Source of the DNA: Pinus tabuliformis
Taxonomy: Eukaryota; Streptophyta; Pinopsida; Pinales; Pinaceae
Assembly (NCBI GenBank): GCA_031772625.1
Contig: CM062818.1
Location: forward strand, 1,277,808,277-1,277,872,276
Direction: 5' to 3'
Length of the DNA stretch: 64,000 nt
The notes beneath the pieces were generated by a model. That model was not told where the DNA came from and searched no databases. It was given only the letters and a program-made list of their open reading frames with translations. Positions within the stretch are counted from its first letter, which is position 1; each line of letters begins with the position of its first letter. A program made the position numbers and the translations under genes. This document shows positions 35,251-45,720 of the stretch, in pieces.

Positions 35251-36039
35251 TCAAATACTTAAAATTCAATACAGGAAAATTACTTCTTACTAATATTTCA
35301 ATAAATAATTTTTTCAATATTATTAAATTTAAATAAACAAAATTATAACATTAAAAATGTAAAAAAATTCTTAACAGTGGTTTTAATCACAACTTTACAT
35401 TTAAAATAATATATTGAAAATTTTCATATTTATCCACCCACTTACATTATAATCTGAATTTCCATACGATTTCACATTATAATAAATCATATAAATTCCA
35501 TATTAACCCAAGAGAAAAACCTCTAATTTATAACGATCAATATTATATTTAATATAAATGTTAAACATTTATATATTTAATACTTGTAATTTTATATTTG
35601 CTCAAAATCCTAATTAAGAAAATCCAACTCTAAAAATAAAATTAGCTAAAATATTTCCATATCAATTTAAATTTAATAAATTGACAGGTTATAAATGACT
35701 TATAACACATATTCTTACTCTATTTTACAAATTCTCATTCTCTCAATAGCTTATTCTAGAGCTATTATATGCATCATATAGATTACTTGACTTGCTAAGA
35801 AATTTTCCGTACAAAATCTCATTGTAAAAATAACCCAACATTATTATTATTCCTTATTATTATCCCTGTTGCAGGGTAGGGTATAAAGTATTCAAAAATA
35901 TGTTGACCCTTTAATTAAATTCAGGTTGACCAAAAATTTGTGAATAATATATAAAGGGGACATTAGTATTTATAAATAGTTTATTTTTTGCAATTATTAA
36001 TGTGATTGGTGACTCTTATTTAGTAAGAATTACTTTAGA

Positions 36040-36296
36040 TTCCTCATTAAATAATGACAACTCATTTGCAACATGTAGAAAATGATAAGTGACATGACAT
36101 TTTATTGTAAATAATCTTTATAACTATTTACAAATAAATAAATAAGTGACATGACATTTTATTGTAAATAGTTTTTATAACTATCTACAATTCCTCATTA
36201 AATAATGACAACTCATTTGTACCATGTAGAAAATGATAAGTGACATGACATTTTATTGTAAATAATTTTTAGGACTATTTACAAATAAATAAATAT
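36040..36296. repeat. Tandem repeat, 151-bp unit, about 1.7 copies
   Basis: TTCCTCATTAAATAATGACA occurs at 36040 and 36191, and the text in between repeats. Inside each unit, AAGTGACATGACATTTTATT also recurs, so the array is compound. Confidence 0.85.
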
Positions 36297-36511
36297 ATGT
36301 TTCAATAACTACCTATTTAAATATGCATACATTTTATATACATTAGACTTTATTGCTTCTTACTATGAAGTTAATCTTTAGTACAATTAAAAAAAGTTAT
36401 ATAACAGTTATATAAGATATAAAATTGAATCTGCAATGTGTGAAATCATATCATCGATTACGAAGCAGTTAATTTTCATTGTCGTTGATTATTGTGAATC
36501 AAGTTCCAAGC

Positions 36512-37587
36512 ATCGAGATGGATTTCAACTGCAAGTTGTCTTTCAAGGTAATCAATTAGCTGATTAAATGCAACTCCAATATAACTTCCACACAACCAAT
36601 CCAGACCATCTTCAATAGTTGTGCCTCCTTATTAGGAAATGAAGCAAATCAATGAAATCCACTAGCTATGAAATTAGCATGAAAAAAGAGTTTGAAAGCT
36701 ACCCGATTAAATAGTTGTGCCTTCTTAATAGCAAATGAAGCAAATCAACGAAATCCACTAGCTACGAAATTAGCACGAAAAAAGAGTTCGAAACCTAGAG
36801 TATCATAAATATTTCAGGCTTTAATGAAATGATTCTCCTAAACAAATTTGCTACTAAGAATTTGAAATCTAATGATGCAGTATCCTTAGAAGATTTCCAG
36901 CTTTAATGATGTGATTCTCCCAATGTATTTCAGAGCATTGGAGGGAACAATTATTAACTTAATCATATGGCCATGTTAATGTTCTTTCCAAACAGATAGA
37001 ATGCCAATTAATTGAGGTACATTACTCATAAATGTGCTTCTTTGCTCTTTATTGCCTATGGATCATTGTTTATGGTTCCTCCCGTTTAGGTATACGAATT
37101 GTTGGCTGAGAGAAAACCATGCTTAGAAGGAATTGGTGAACATTCCATTCCGAGCCGAAAGAATCTGGTAAGTGTTAATTTTATTTTGCAGCGGCCAATA
37201 AAAACCAGTAAGCATTCATTTTATTTAACAGAAAAAATAGACGCATGGCCTCTTCCATTATGGGTTATTTATAAAGTCTTTTTTGTTTTTATATCCCATC
37301 CCTCTTTGACTATGTATTTGAACAAAAAGGTTGAAAGCGATGCTGAGTCTTCTGCATTGTGGGTGAGAAAGAATCTGGTAAGCACTCATTTTATCGCATT
37401 TTATTTAACAGAAAATTCAAAAGTGACTCAGAGTCTTTTGCATTATGGGTTCATTTATGAAGCTTCTTTTGTTTTATATAATAGCTCTGTAAAATATGTG
37501 ACATATCAAAGACAGAAACAGAGAAACATGTTCACAGATTGTAAAAAACTAGAAGTAACAAAAAAGGTTTTAGGTGTCTACCATTAG
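36512..37587 (+). pseudogene. Possible two-exon gene or gene relic, not identified
   Basis: An ATG at 36521 opens MDFNCKLSFK and is followed by a donor-like AAG/GTAATC. A candidate acceptor at 37089 opens VYELLAERKPCLEGIGEHSI and ends at KNL before GTAAGTG (37169). Without splicing, one frame is open from 37099 to 37587. Within it AAGAATCTGGTAAG and TTTATTTAACAGAAAA occur twice about 212 bp apart, as if an exon border with both splice sites had been duplicated. I recognise no family. The promoter-like block at 34.6-34.94 kb could belong to it. Treat as speculative. Confidence 0.3.
36615..36806. repeat. Tandem duplication, 96-bp unit
   Basis: ATAGTTGTGCC at 36615 and 36711 starts two copies that share CAAATCAA(T/C)GAAATCC and GAAATTAGCA. 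It lies between the two candidate exons described above. Confidence 0.88.
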
Positions 37588-38573
37588 AGAGTTTTTAGTT
37601 GAGTAGCACATAAAAGAGAGTATTATGATCCATTTTGCATCAGAGAGCTTTTCGTTGATTAGCAAATAAGAAGAAAGTTTAGTGATTCGTATACCATCAC
37701 ATAGTTTTTGGCTTGGTAGCACATAAGAAAAGAGGATAGTGATCCAAAACCTTCAACAGAGTCGAAACAAGAAATTGATAGTGCACATTCTTTGACTCAA
37801 TTCGATTTATTGAACTCTTAGTCATACATTTGAGGAAATGAGTTTTGTTTTCTAACATCAAATCATTTAATTTTATGGATATCCAATTTTTTTACAACAA
37901 GTAACAACCATGGATAACCTAACACAAATTTAGACTTTCATGAAAAAGAAGGGTGTAGTAAACCTAATATGAAATACATTCATTCTACGTCTCTACTGCA
38001 ATATTGGTGCAAGCTTTTTTCATGAAAACAAATCATAAATGAGCTGAAACGGTGGTATCATGGGCACTATATGGCAGGTAGTTATTGCAAAAACAAAAAT
38101 ACATTTTTTAGATGATATACAACTTTAGCTCGCTCCTTGGGGCATCATTTAATTTCAAACTTTCTGGTATTTATGATATCAACCGGTTTTACGACCAATG
38201 TTTGATTTTGATTTAGGCATTTAGTGAGGACCTAGAGAGACATGATTTTTTTAGTGTCCCCATATTTTACATAATGGTGGTGTCCAATATTCCAGAGTAT
38301 GCAGAGTATCTCAAGTCAATACTCGCCATAATGGCCAGTGATTTTCCCACATTAAAAAAAAAATGTTTTGCATATATTTTGCACTGTGAAGTATAAGTGA
38401 GCTGAATTACTTAACACACAAAGTACATACCAGTGGCGAACAGAAATACCAGATCAAAACTAGTTTCGAAAATTTAATCACCAAAAAGTAAAAACAAAAA
38501 TAGACACATATAAAAACTTTAAATAAAACAACTCACTTGCATTGACAAGAAATTATGATGATATGTCATTCAA

Positions 38574-38709
38574 AGCACATTCTGGCACTAGTTTTCTTGA
38601 TTGATTATGCATATTTCCTCCTTAGCACATTATGGCACTAGTTTTCTTGATTGATTATGCATATTTCCTCCTTAGCACATTATGGCACTAGTTTTCTTGA
38701 TTGATTCTT
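38574..38709. repeat. Tandem repeat, 50-bp unit, 2.7 copies
   Basis: AGCACATT(C/A)TGGCACTAG recurs at 38574, 38624 and 38674 with a 50-bp period and nearly no divergence. On the minus strand the unit contains the codons that follow the receptor-kinase fragment (NQSRKLVP), so the array grew from the edge of that pseudogene. Confidence 0.92.
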
Positions 38710-39126
38710 CTTAATTGCCTTCTCATATCGTTACTTTCTAAGCAACACCAAAACCACACAAAGTACTAAAGCTACCACCCCTCCAATAGTTTCCCCCACA
38801 ATCCCAATTAAAGTGTTTTTCTTTTTATCAGTTCTAGGATCTTCCTTGGACACATCAGTGGCCTCTGCAGCCTGGCAATAGTAAGAATCCTACTGATGTT
38901 GCACATTGGTAACTGAACAATTTCCTATGAACTTAATAGTCCTCTGACTGGACTTGGGCATTAGACACGAAGGTAACTCTCCTGTCAAATAATTTGCAGT
39001 ACTAGATCTTACATCTGGTATAAAGATTAGAGTGGGCAGCACTGGATGTAGAAAAATCCAGACAAGATGAGCAGGCTCACCAACCTCATAACAAGAGACT
39101 TTCAACTTCCTCAACATAGTAGCCAC
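38690..39126 (-). pseudogene. Leucine-rich-repeat receptor-like kinase fragment: LRR end, juxtamembrane and membrane segment
   Basis: On the minus strand: NYLTGELPSCL (last LRR, about 38985), NCSVTNVQHQ, a stop (38892-38890), then SYYCQAAEATD, a charged stretch, the hydrophobic segment GVVALVLCVVLVLLRK (membrane anchor), a stop (38733-38731), and RYEKAIKKNQSRKLVP. The NC...QHQ...YC arrangement after the last LRR, followed by a membrane helix, is characteristic of one group of plant LRR receptor kinases. No kinase domain follows: the sequence ends in a 50-bp tandem repeat. Upstream LRRs are not recognisable. A dead fragment of a membrane receptor gene. Confidence 0.65.
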
Positions 39127-40693
39127 ATGGTTTAAGTGTTCAAGCTTTGTCTCTCCATTGATTTAAGAAATATTGATGAAGATGTGCTCGACTAATAATG
39201 CATTCTAGATGTATATGCTACTGCTGGTTAACAATCACTGGTAGCAACTCTAAGCTCCTAGATAACAAATTATGGACTTTATCAATATAGCAAAGCATTC
39301 AAATAAATTGACGTAATTTCTATTGATCAGGGTTTAGGATAACCTGGGACACTTGTGTTGTTCATGCAAAACAAAAACTTGAAACTATACACCTAGTCTT
39401 CAAAGAAGAACAGTTGGCTCGTCTCCACTCACATAAAGATGTTTACTTTTCGATTCCATTCAACAGTTCTTTTTCTAGGACTTCATTTCGAGGTAAGTGG
39501 TAATTAAACTTACGAAACAAAGTACAAATGTAGTATATTTCGCAACGAATTTGATTAATGTTGTACTTCAAGTCAAGATTAATACCAAACTGTTAATATT
39601 TCATCTTTAAATATATATATTAATGCTCATCAAAACTGTGTTGACACCTTCCCAAGGCTTCTTGATCTGCTTCGCTACCCTTTGCATGCTCCCTTTATAT
39701 TCTTGCTATGACGTTTCTCTAGACACGATGCTACATGGTTGTGGCTTTACCATTATTCAACATTTGTGGTGTAGTTGGTTGTTTTTGGAGGTCTAGATTT
39801 TTCAAGGCACACACTTTGTTGAAAGCTTGTGGGAAGCTTCTTTCACATTCTCCCTTTACTATAAAATTCTCACAATTCAACCCTCGAAAATGATTTTACC
39901 TTGGTGTGTCCAATCACATTTACCTTTATAATTTTTTATTATAAATAATTAGAATTTTCATTTGAATTAGGGTAAGCAATTTATAATGGAAGTAGGAAAA
40001 GGAAAACCAATAAATGTAGAAAAAAATTACAAGCCTTACTTTGAAATCAATGATGAGATACTACCCTTTCAGCGTGAAATGGGCTATGTTGGTGAGTTTA
40101 AGGAAAATTTTCAATGCTCTTTTAAGTGGTAATGGTACCCTTCGGGTAGCAAAATAGAAGGGAATCTCTGCCTCTGTTTTCTTTGATATTAGTGGTTCTA
40201 CTAATTCTACATATGTTCAACCATTAAAACTTAATCTTAGGCCTTAGCATGCAATGTATACATATATTTAACAACTTAGAATTCATTAGTCATGTGTAGA
40301 ACATGAAAATCCTAGCTAAAAAAACGAGCATATCCTTGACTACAAGGGACATAATTGAATGACCATCTAATGCATTGATTCATAGATGATTCCTCTATGA
40401 ATCAATGGTCCATGATTTTGGTCACCAACATTAGTAGAGACGAAATGCGTTAAAAAAAACATTGAAATTAGAACATATAATACATACAATTACGATCTCA
40501 TGGATTATCTAACATTTGAAGGAAAAAATGTTGCTGCAAATTACCCATTTTCCTTCTGTCCAATACAAAAATTAAGGAAAAATAAAATTATCAAACATAT
40601 GCTGACTTAATTAAATATATTTTGTATTCATATGGTTGATAAATACATAGTTCTTCGCATCGGGAAGGCAATTTCTGCTTACCAAACGTAAGT
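39127..40693. other. AT-rich interval, nothing recognised
   Basis: No sustained frame, RNA gene or repeat border that I can support. Confidence 0.25.
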
Positions 40694-40807
40694 ATTCCTG
40701 GATATGCATTTAACATGGAGGCTTCGATTTCTATGCAACATGTTAGTACGATTCTTAGATATGCATTTAACATGGAGGTTTTGATTTCTATGCAACGTGT
40801 TAGAACG
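40694..40807. repeat. Tandem duplication, 57-bp unit
   Basis: ATATGCATTTAACATGGAGG and the text around it occur twice with a 57-bp period (starting 40694 and 40751), a few mismatches apart. Confidence 0.9.
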
Positions 40808-41127
40808 ATTCCTTGTTGCTCAGGCTGATCGACATGGGAGGGTCCTAGTGTTCTAATTACATTTAACCAAAACTAATTACATCATAGCAATACAAAATCA
40901 ATTAGTAACTAAATTAAACTAAGCGGCAGGGAACGCTAGCTATACGGCCTTGTTTATTAATGTAGCTACATGCCATTTCATGATTGGGAAGGGATTTCTA
41001 CTAGTAAATGGGCTGGGCTATTGGACATTTATAATAATTAGAAATCTGTTTAATTTATTAATATCTTGTAATACCAAATTTCAAATTAACGAATTATCAT
41101 TCACCAAATTGAAATGTTGAATTATCT

Positions 41128-41275
41128 ATTTTTTTTTTTTGGCATTTTGGTAATTAAGTTTTCAGATTATCATTTAAAAATTCATAATGATAACTCAACC
41201 ATCTAAAATATATGAAAGTATTATTTCTATTTTTTTTTTGGCATTTTGGTAATTAGGTTTTCAGAATATCATTTG
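41128..41275. repeat. 99-bp tandem duplication, second copy split by the LINE
   Basis: The T-run plus GGCATTTTGGTAATTA block at 41141 recurs at 41240 (period 99). The second half of the unit (TTCATAATGATAACTCAACC...) occurs at about 41178 and again only after the LINE, at 43986-44038. So the LINE 41276-43982 sits inside the second copy, at the point between its two halves. Confidence 0.82.
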
Positions 41276-42373
41276 GACAATAAGTGGTGGCCAAAAATAA
41301 CTCTATTCGCCTGGTTAGTGGCAAAAGAAAGGATTCTGACCTGGGATAAAATTCAAAAGAAAGGTTTTAGCGATCCATCAAGATGCAGTATGTGTAATAT
41401 GGAGGCAGAAAATCAAGAGCACTTGTTGAACAACTGTGTTTATGTAAAGAACTTATGGGCAGAAACGAGGAACCTGTATGGTAAATCTCAAAGAAACCCC
41501 AGAGACATAAAACAAACCATATTCCAGTGGCATAAAGAGAAATTTCAATGCAAGGTAGTATAGAGGGCATGGAGACTCACGGTTGGCTTTGTGATCTGGT
41601 TGGTGTGGAAAGAAAGAAACCGAAGAACTTTCCAAGATAAAAATAAAAATACTGAAGTAGTATGGAAAAGAGTCTTAAGTTCAGTAAGGGAAACAATCCT
41701 AGCTGAAGAATGGGAGGAGGAGGAGTGGAAAGCAGATCGGTATGAAGAACAAATTCTAGAAAAACTAAACCTGAAATATGAAATGGTATATAACAGAAGG
41801 GGAAAAGGAAATAATAAGATCGTCCAGAGTTCAGATCAATTTTGCTACCCAAGAGAGCGGTTCATCAAACTGAACTTTGATGGGGCTTCGAAAGGGAATC
41901 CTGGAAATGTAGGATTTGGGGGAATTTTCCGGGACAGTGAGAAAACCACTAGATGGATTTTCGCGGAATGGGGAGGTGAGATGACAAATAATGAAGCGGA
42001 GCTATGGGCAGTTCACCAGGGCCTGAGAATCGCTATAAGAAATAGCTATAGAAATTTAGAAATTGAAGGGGACTCTGAGTTGGTTATCGAAATGTTGAGA
42101 AAACTCAATAATGGAAAAAACTGGGAACAAGTAGCAGTAAGTTGGCAAACGGCCGGGATAGTGCAGGATTTGGAAAAATTGATGAGAAGGATAGACTACA
42201 AAATTTTTAGCCATGTCAGACGCAAAGGAAATCAAGCGGCGAATTTTCTTGCCAACTGGGGAAGTACGAACAAGGACAGCAGGGTTGACAGCAAATGGCC
42301 GTTAGTTATCAATAATAAGAAATGGGAGGAACTGGCAATGACCATAAATCAAGACCATGCGAAATCCTTATAA
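41276..42373 (+). pseudogene. LINE ORF2 C-terminus: zf-RVT and RNase H
   Basis: Starts inside the zf-RVT region (WPKITLFAWLVAKERILTWD, then CSMC...HLLNNC) that follows RT in plant LINEs. After one TAG (41561-41563) the same frame continues to 42373 with WLVWKERNRRTF, a charged linker, and an RNase H of the RVT_3 type: NFDGASKGNPG (about 41873), NNEAEL, EGDSELV and NQAANFLANW, so the catalytic acidic residues are present. RNase H removes the RNA template during reverse transcription. Only one stop in about 366 codons indicates a relatively young copy. Its last 17 nt overlap the next frame. Confidence 0.9.
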
Positions 42374-43664
42374 CAGACATAATTACCCTAAACAATTGAT
42401 TGATATGATGGACGGTCGAAACAGGCTAATAAATGAGTGTTGGGAGTGGCAAAGAAGAAGTCTAGGCAATGAGCAGAAGACATTAAATCAGGCACATACA
42501 AGCAATCGAAATAAGCAAACATCACACCGCAATAGCAGAGAAACGATGGCGAGGAAAGGAGTAAAGGACGACATGTCAGAAACCAAAGGTGGAAATGATA
42601 ATCGGGAAACAGAGGAAAAAGATGGCGGCAAGCAAAATAACTGGTGGCACGGTAAATTTCAACTGAAGGAAAGGTGGAACGAGGCAAGGAGATCTATTAA
42701 AGAGCAGAGACAAGACGGGAGAAGGCAGAAGAGATATGTTGTAGTGCGAAAAGATCCGTGTAATAAGAAGGTGACGGACCGCGGTAACGACGAGAGCACT
42801 GCACCAAACAAAGTAAATAACTGTAAGAGGAGGATCAGTATGGAAACCAGAAGGAATACAAGGTTCGAAGAAGACACGGAGGCAATGGAGCGCAGAACCC
42901 GGGAGAGTAAAGGAAAGAGCGTGGCGAAGGAGGAAAAGACGGAGGAAATTTATGAGATTCAGGATGATACTGAAGAGGAGGAGGAAAGGTACGAGGCAGA
43001 CAAGGAAATGGACAACCTGAGACGCGAGGCAGGCAGGAAGAGCAGGAAAAGGATGATTGAAGAGCAGCTGGAGAATTCAGAAAGTGAAGAACAGCATGTC
43101 CGTGGACGCAAGCAAGGCAGAGGCGAAAGTAGCACGCCAGGCAGGGGCAATAGGGGTGGCAGGGGACAGTACAGAAATAGAGGAGGAAGAAGAAGAGGGC
43201 AGAGCCCGCAAGGAAGGGGCAGAGAGAGAACAGAGAGGTATTGTAGAAAGTCAAAAAGATCTCTAGATAGGAAAATCCAACATGCAGAAAGAGCCTACAA
43301 CAAGAACACCAACCCAAAAATCAGGAGGATAATACAACACATGGAAGAAGAGGCCATCCAAGCTCAATCAAATTCTGAGATGGAAGACTGGGAGTTCCTT
43401 CTTCCGGACCCGGGCAATACTAGGGGTAGGATGACCCTGTTTAAGCAGTCTATACATATATATTGGGTAATGAAGAGACTGCTGGCAAAAGCTCTAGAAC
43501 AAGCAGCAACAGAAATGGCGGAATTGGCGCAGGGAGTTCCAAATTTAAGGAGAGAATTGAGAATAATGCAGATTACTTTGGAGATGCAGAGCAAAAAGAT
43601 GGAGGAAATTCAGGCGATGATCACGGAAGGACACCTAGGAGCCAACCGAGAAGCTGATCAATAG
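42357..43664 (+). CDS. Intact third ORF of the LINE: highly charged RG-rich protein, unidentified
   Basis: 435 codons without a stop, starting at ATG 42357 within the last codons of ORF2 (17-nt overlap, +1 frame relative to ORF2). That is the arrangement expected if the two are translated from one RNA by reinitiation. Visible parts: a polar basic N-terminus with WWHGKFQLKERW (about residue 96), an acidic segment EEIYEIQDDTEEEEE (about 195-210), an RG/RGG-rich stretch (about 248-295; GRGNRGGRGQ, RGGRRRGQ) typical of RNA-binding tails, and a C-terminal amphipathic, coiled-coil-like region (about 380-430). No zinc knuckle or catalytic motif is visible. I know no LINE protein after RNase H with this make-up. 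It could be a relocated ORF1-like nucleic-acid-binding protein or a captured host sequence. The long minus-strand frame at 42835-43317 is its shadow. Confidence 0.6.
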   Translation: MRNPYNRHNYPKQLIDMMDGRNRLINECWEWQRRSLGNEQKTLNQAHTSNRNKQTSHRNSRETMARKGVKDDMSETKGGNDNRETEEKDGGKQNNWWHGKFQLKERWNEARRSIKEQRQDGRRQKRYVVVRKDPCNKKVTDRGNDESTAPNKVNNCKRRISMETRRNTRFEEDTEAMERRTRESKGKSVAKEEKTEEIYEIQDDTEEEEERYEADKEMDNLRREAGRKSRKRMIEEQLENSESEEQHVRGRKQGRGESSTPGRGNRGGRGQYRNRGGRRRGQSPQGRGRERTERYCRKSKRSLDRKIQHAERAYNKNTNPKIRRIIQHMEEEAIQAQSNSEMEDWEFLLPDPGNTRGRMTLFKQSIHIYWVMKRLLAKALEQAATEMAELAQGVPNLRRELRIMQITLEMQSKKMEEIQAMITEGHLGANREADQ

Positions 43665-43982
43665 CCAGCAGCTGGAGTTCCATGAAATCAGATATGCATT
43701 AATTTTGATGAATTTTCAAAGAATAGTTAAATCTAAGATCCTCACTGTTATAGATAGGGAAATATGTTATATGCATTTAAGTAGTAAGAGTAAGTGTAAA
43801 GACTGTTTAGTTTATTTAGCTTGGACAAACAGAATCTGGACTTATTATTTTTGGATGGCAATGAAAGACTTAAGGTGGCAAAGATACCTGGTTTCCCATA
43901 AGGGCGGGGTGAGGCCACCATGATACTGTAATGTTTTGGTTTATGATAATAGAAAGAAGTAGCACCACACTTTACAAAAAAA
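43665..43982 (+). other. LINE 3' untranslated region and poly(A)
   Basis: About 310 bp from the stop of the third ORF to an A-run at 43974-43982. A TGTAATGTTTTGG block and a GGGCGGGGTGAGG block (43901-43913) lie near the end. LINE enzymes recognise this end of their RNA. Confidence 0.65.
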
Positions 43983-44640
43983 ATTAAATTCATAATGATA
44001 ACTCAACCATCTAAAAATATATAAAAGTATTATTTCTAAGAAAAAATATTAATATACTATGAATATGTTATATAATTATATAAACTTTTTGAGTAAATCA
44101 AAGAAAAATAAAATAAAATAAATAATATATATATATTAGGGATTTATCAAAGGCGGAGAAAATCGAAGTTTTTGACATGTAAACCATTCAAGATTTAAGC
44201 TTTAAAAAAAGGTTTACACGTGAGAAAAATTGTGAGATGGAGAGTGTATTAAACTGGTAACTAAATTGCCGTGCGAAAAATATATTTGGCATTTTAAGTT
44301 TTTTAACATTTTGTGATTTATATTTATATTTGTAGTAGTTTATAGAAGAATTGTTTGGATTGCCAAAACTAATTTAAATATTTTTTTTTATAGTAGTTGT
44401 GTTTGAATTATGTTTTCTATATTGGAAATAGATTTAATATTATGAGAAAATTTTGGACACCTAAAATATTGAATCTGGATCACTATAATTTAGATTTAGA
44501 AAGATTTAGAAAAATTTATGCTGCATTTTATTAAAATAGGATTAAAATTTCTATGATTTTCCCAGAAAAAAGACATCAAAATATGACCAAAATTTCCAGG
44601 AAAAAAAACAATCTGGTTAGACTATGTCTCCGCTTTACAT
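43983..44640. other. AT-rich flank, nothing recognised
   Basis: 43986-44038 is the displaced half of the 99-bp tandem duplication. The remainder up to the promoter region is AT-rich without frames or repeats. Confidence 0.35.
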
Positions 44641-44854
44641 TTTGGCAGACTGGGCAGCAGCATGGCCTGTTCAGTTGGCAGACTTAACTGGCAGCACGGT
44701 CTCGCTCGTGGAAAATCGACTGCAATTTAATCGCTATCGCTATACCTCCCACGCCTTCCTTCCTCGGTCATGCTGACAAAAGCAGGTGTTATTTTCACTT
44801 CACTATTCGCAACCTTTTTATAAATCATCTTCTCAACCTAATCTTCCTTAGTAG

Positions 44855-44862
44855 TATAAATA
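44855..44862 (+). promoter_or_regulatory. TATA box of the acidic-protein gene
   Basis: TATAAATA lies about 115 nt before the ATG, preceded by a GC-richer block (44640-44800), so transcription probably starts near 44890. The 5' leader would be about 90 nt. Confidence 0.7.
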
Positions 44863-44977
44863 GCCATTCCGCGCACTTGAATTGCAAGATTAATGAAGCC
44901 CAGCCATCGAACTTCTGATTCGATCGATTAAACTCTGTTTGAATTAGAAGACCAGTTTCTCTATCATATAGTAGAAT

Positions 44978-45720
44978 ATGGCAAGTGTTGAGGTACATCA
45001 ATGATTTTCTTAATGTTGGCCTGCATTCCCGTTATATATATGTTTGCTATCAATTTTATTTTCATAATTATATTTTGATTGCATGACCCGTAAAGAGATC
45101 TATGGATCTCAACTTCAATTTAACTTTGCATAGGTCTTCGCTTTTACGAACTGACTATGGGGTTTATCCCGTGATGTATTGTTTGTTTGTGCAGGCTGCC
45201 GCAGCGCCAGCTGGATTGATTGCAAGCGAAGAACGGTTGAAAGCCGGAGGGGATGCTGTGGAGGTCCCCGAGATCGAACCCGCGACCGAAAAGACTACTG
45301 AAGAAGAAACACTTGTTTCCAGTCCTGCTGAGGAGGTTACCGTGACAGAGAAAACAGTCGATCAAAACCCCGCCGCCGTTGAGAAATCAGAAGAGGAATT
45401 GGGTGTAAGGCCAAATGCCTCGGATCCCGAAGCAGAATCGGCCCACCTGGAATCCAAGGAAGCGGAAAACGCAACCCAAGTAGTACAACCTACCGCCGAA
45501 GCCGCAGGTCTTGAAGAAAAAGCTGAAGAGCCACCCGTTAAGAAAGAAGTTCATGAAGCAGAAGAAAAGGCTGAAGAATCATCGTAAGCAAGAAGCACCT
45601 GCTGAGATTCCAGAAGAAGCTACTGCAACAGTTGAAGAGAGTGCCGTTGAAGAAACAAAGCCGGCTGAAGCAGCTTCCATTGAAGTGAAGGCCGAGGCTG
45701 AGCATCAGGCTCAAGAATAG
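44978..45720 (+). CDS. Small acidic Glu/Ala-rich protein, two exons, probable frameshift near the 3' end
   Basis: Exon 1 is 44978-44992 (ATG GCA AGT GTT GAG: MASVE), followed by a GT-AG intron 44993-45194 (202 nt, phase 0, acceptor TTTGTGCAG), then exon 2 from 45195 (AAAAPAGLIASEERLKAGGD). The product is rich in Glu, Ala, Val and Pro, has no membrane or catalytic motif, and looks intrinsically disordered. Exon 2 stops at TAA 45585-45587 (135 residues). From there the next frame carries the same composition (QEAPAEIPEEATATVEE...) to TAG at 45720, about 43 residues more. Removing one base near 45585 would join them, so the gene has a recent frameshift or the sequence has an error. Angiosperm proteins starting MASVEV with similar composition are known to me, but I cannot name a function. 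The TATA box, leader and GT-AG intron make this the best host gene in the window. Confidence 0.75.

Larger units (their letters stand above)
41276..43982 (+). mobile_element. 5'-truncated LINE with RNase H and an extra downstream ORF
   Basis: A non-LTR retrotransposon of about 2.7 kb: the end of ORF2 (zinc-binding region, RNase H), a further 435-codon frame, about 310 bp of 3' UTR and a short poly(A) (43974-43982). The 5' part (ORF1, endonuclease, RT) is missing, as expected from incomplete target-primed reverse transcription. No target duplication of the usual kind flanks it; instead it interrupts a 99-bp tandem duplication. Confidence 0.85.

Noticed and set aside
41453..41852. Minus-strand frames across the LINE RNase H region
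   Set aside because: Antisense to a domain with clear motifs; no support of their own.
42835..43317. 160-codon minus-strand frame opposite the LINE third ORF
   Set aside because: It mirrors the purine-rich plus-strand ORF. Its Ser/Leu/Pro/Cys content is what the reverse strand of Glu/Arg/Gly codons gives.
45584..45613. A 30-nt GT...AG intron (GTAAGC to CCAG) at the end of the acidic-protein gene
   Set aside because: Far shorter than plant introns, and the flanking frame is explained better by a single-base shift.
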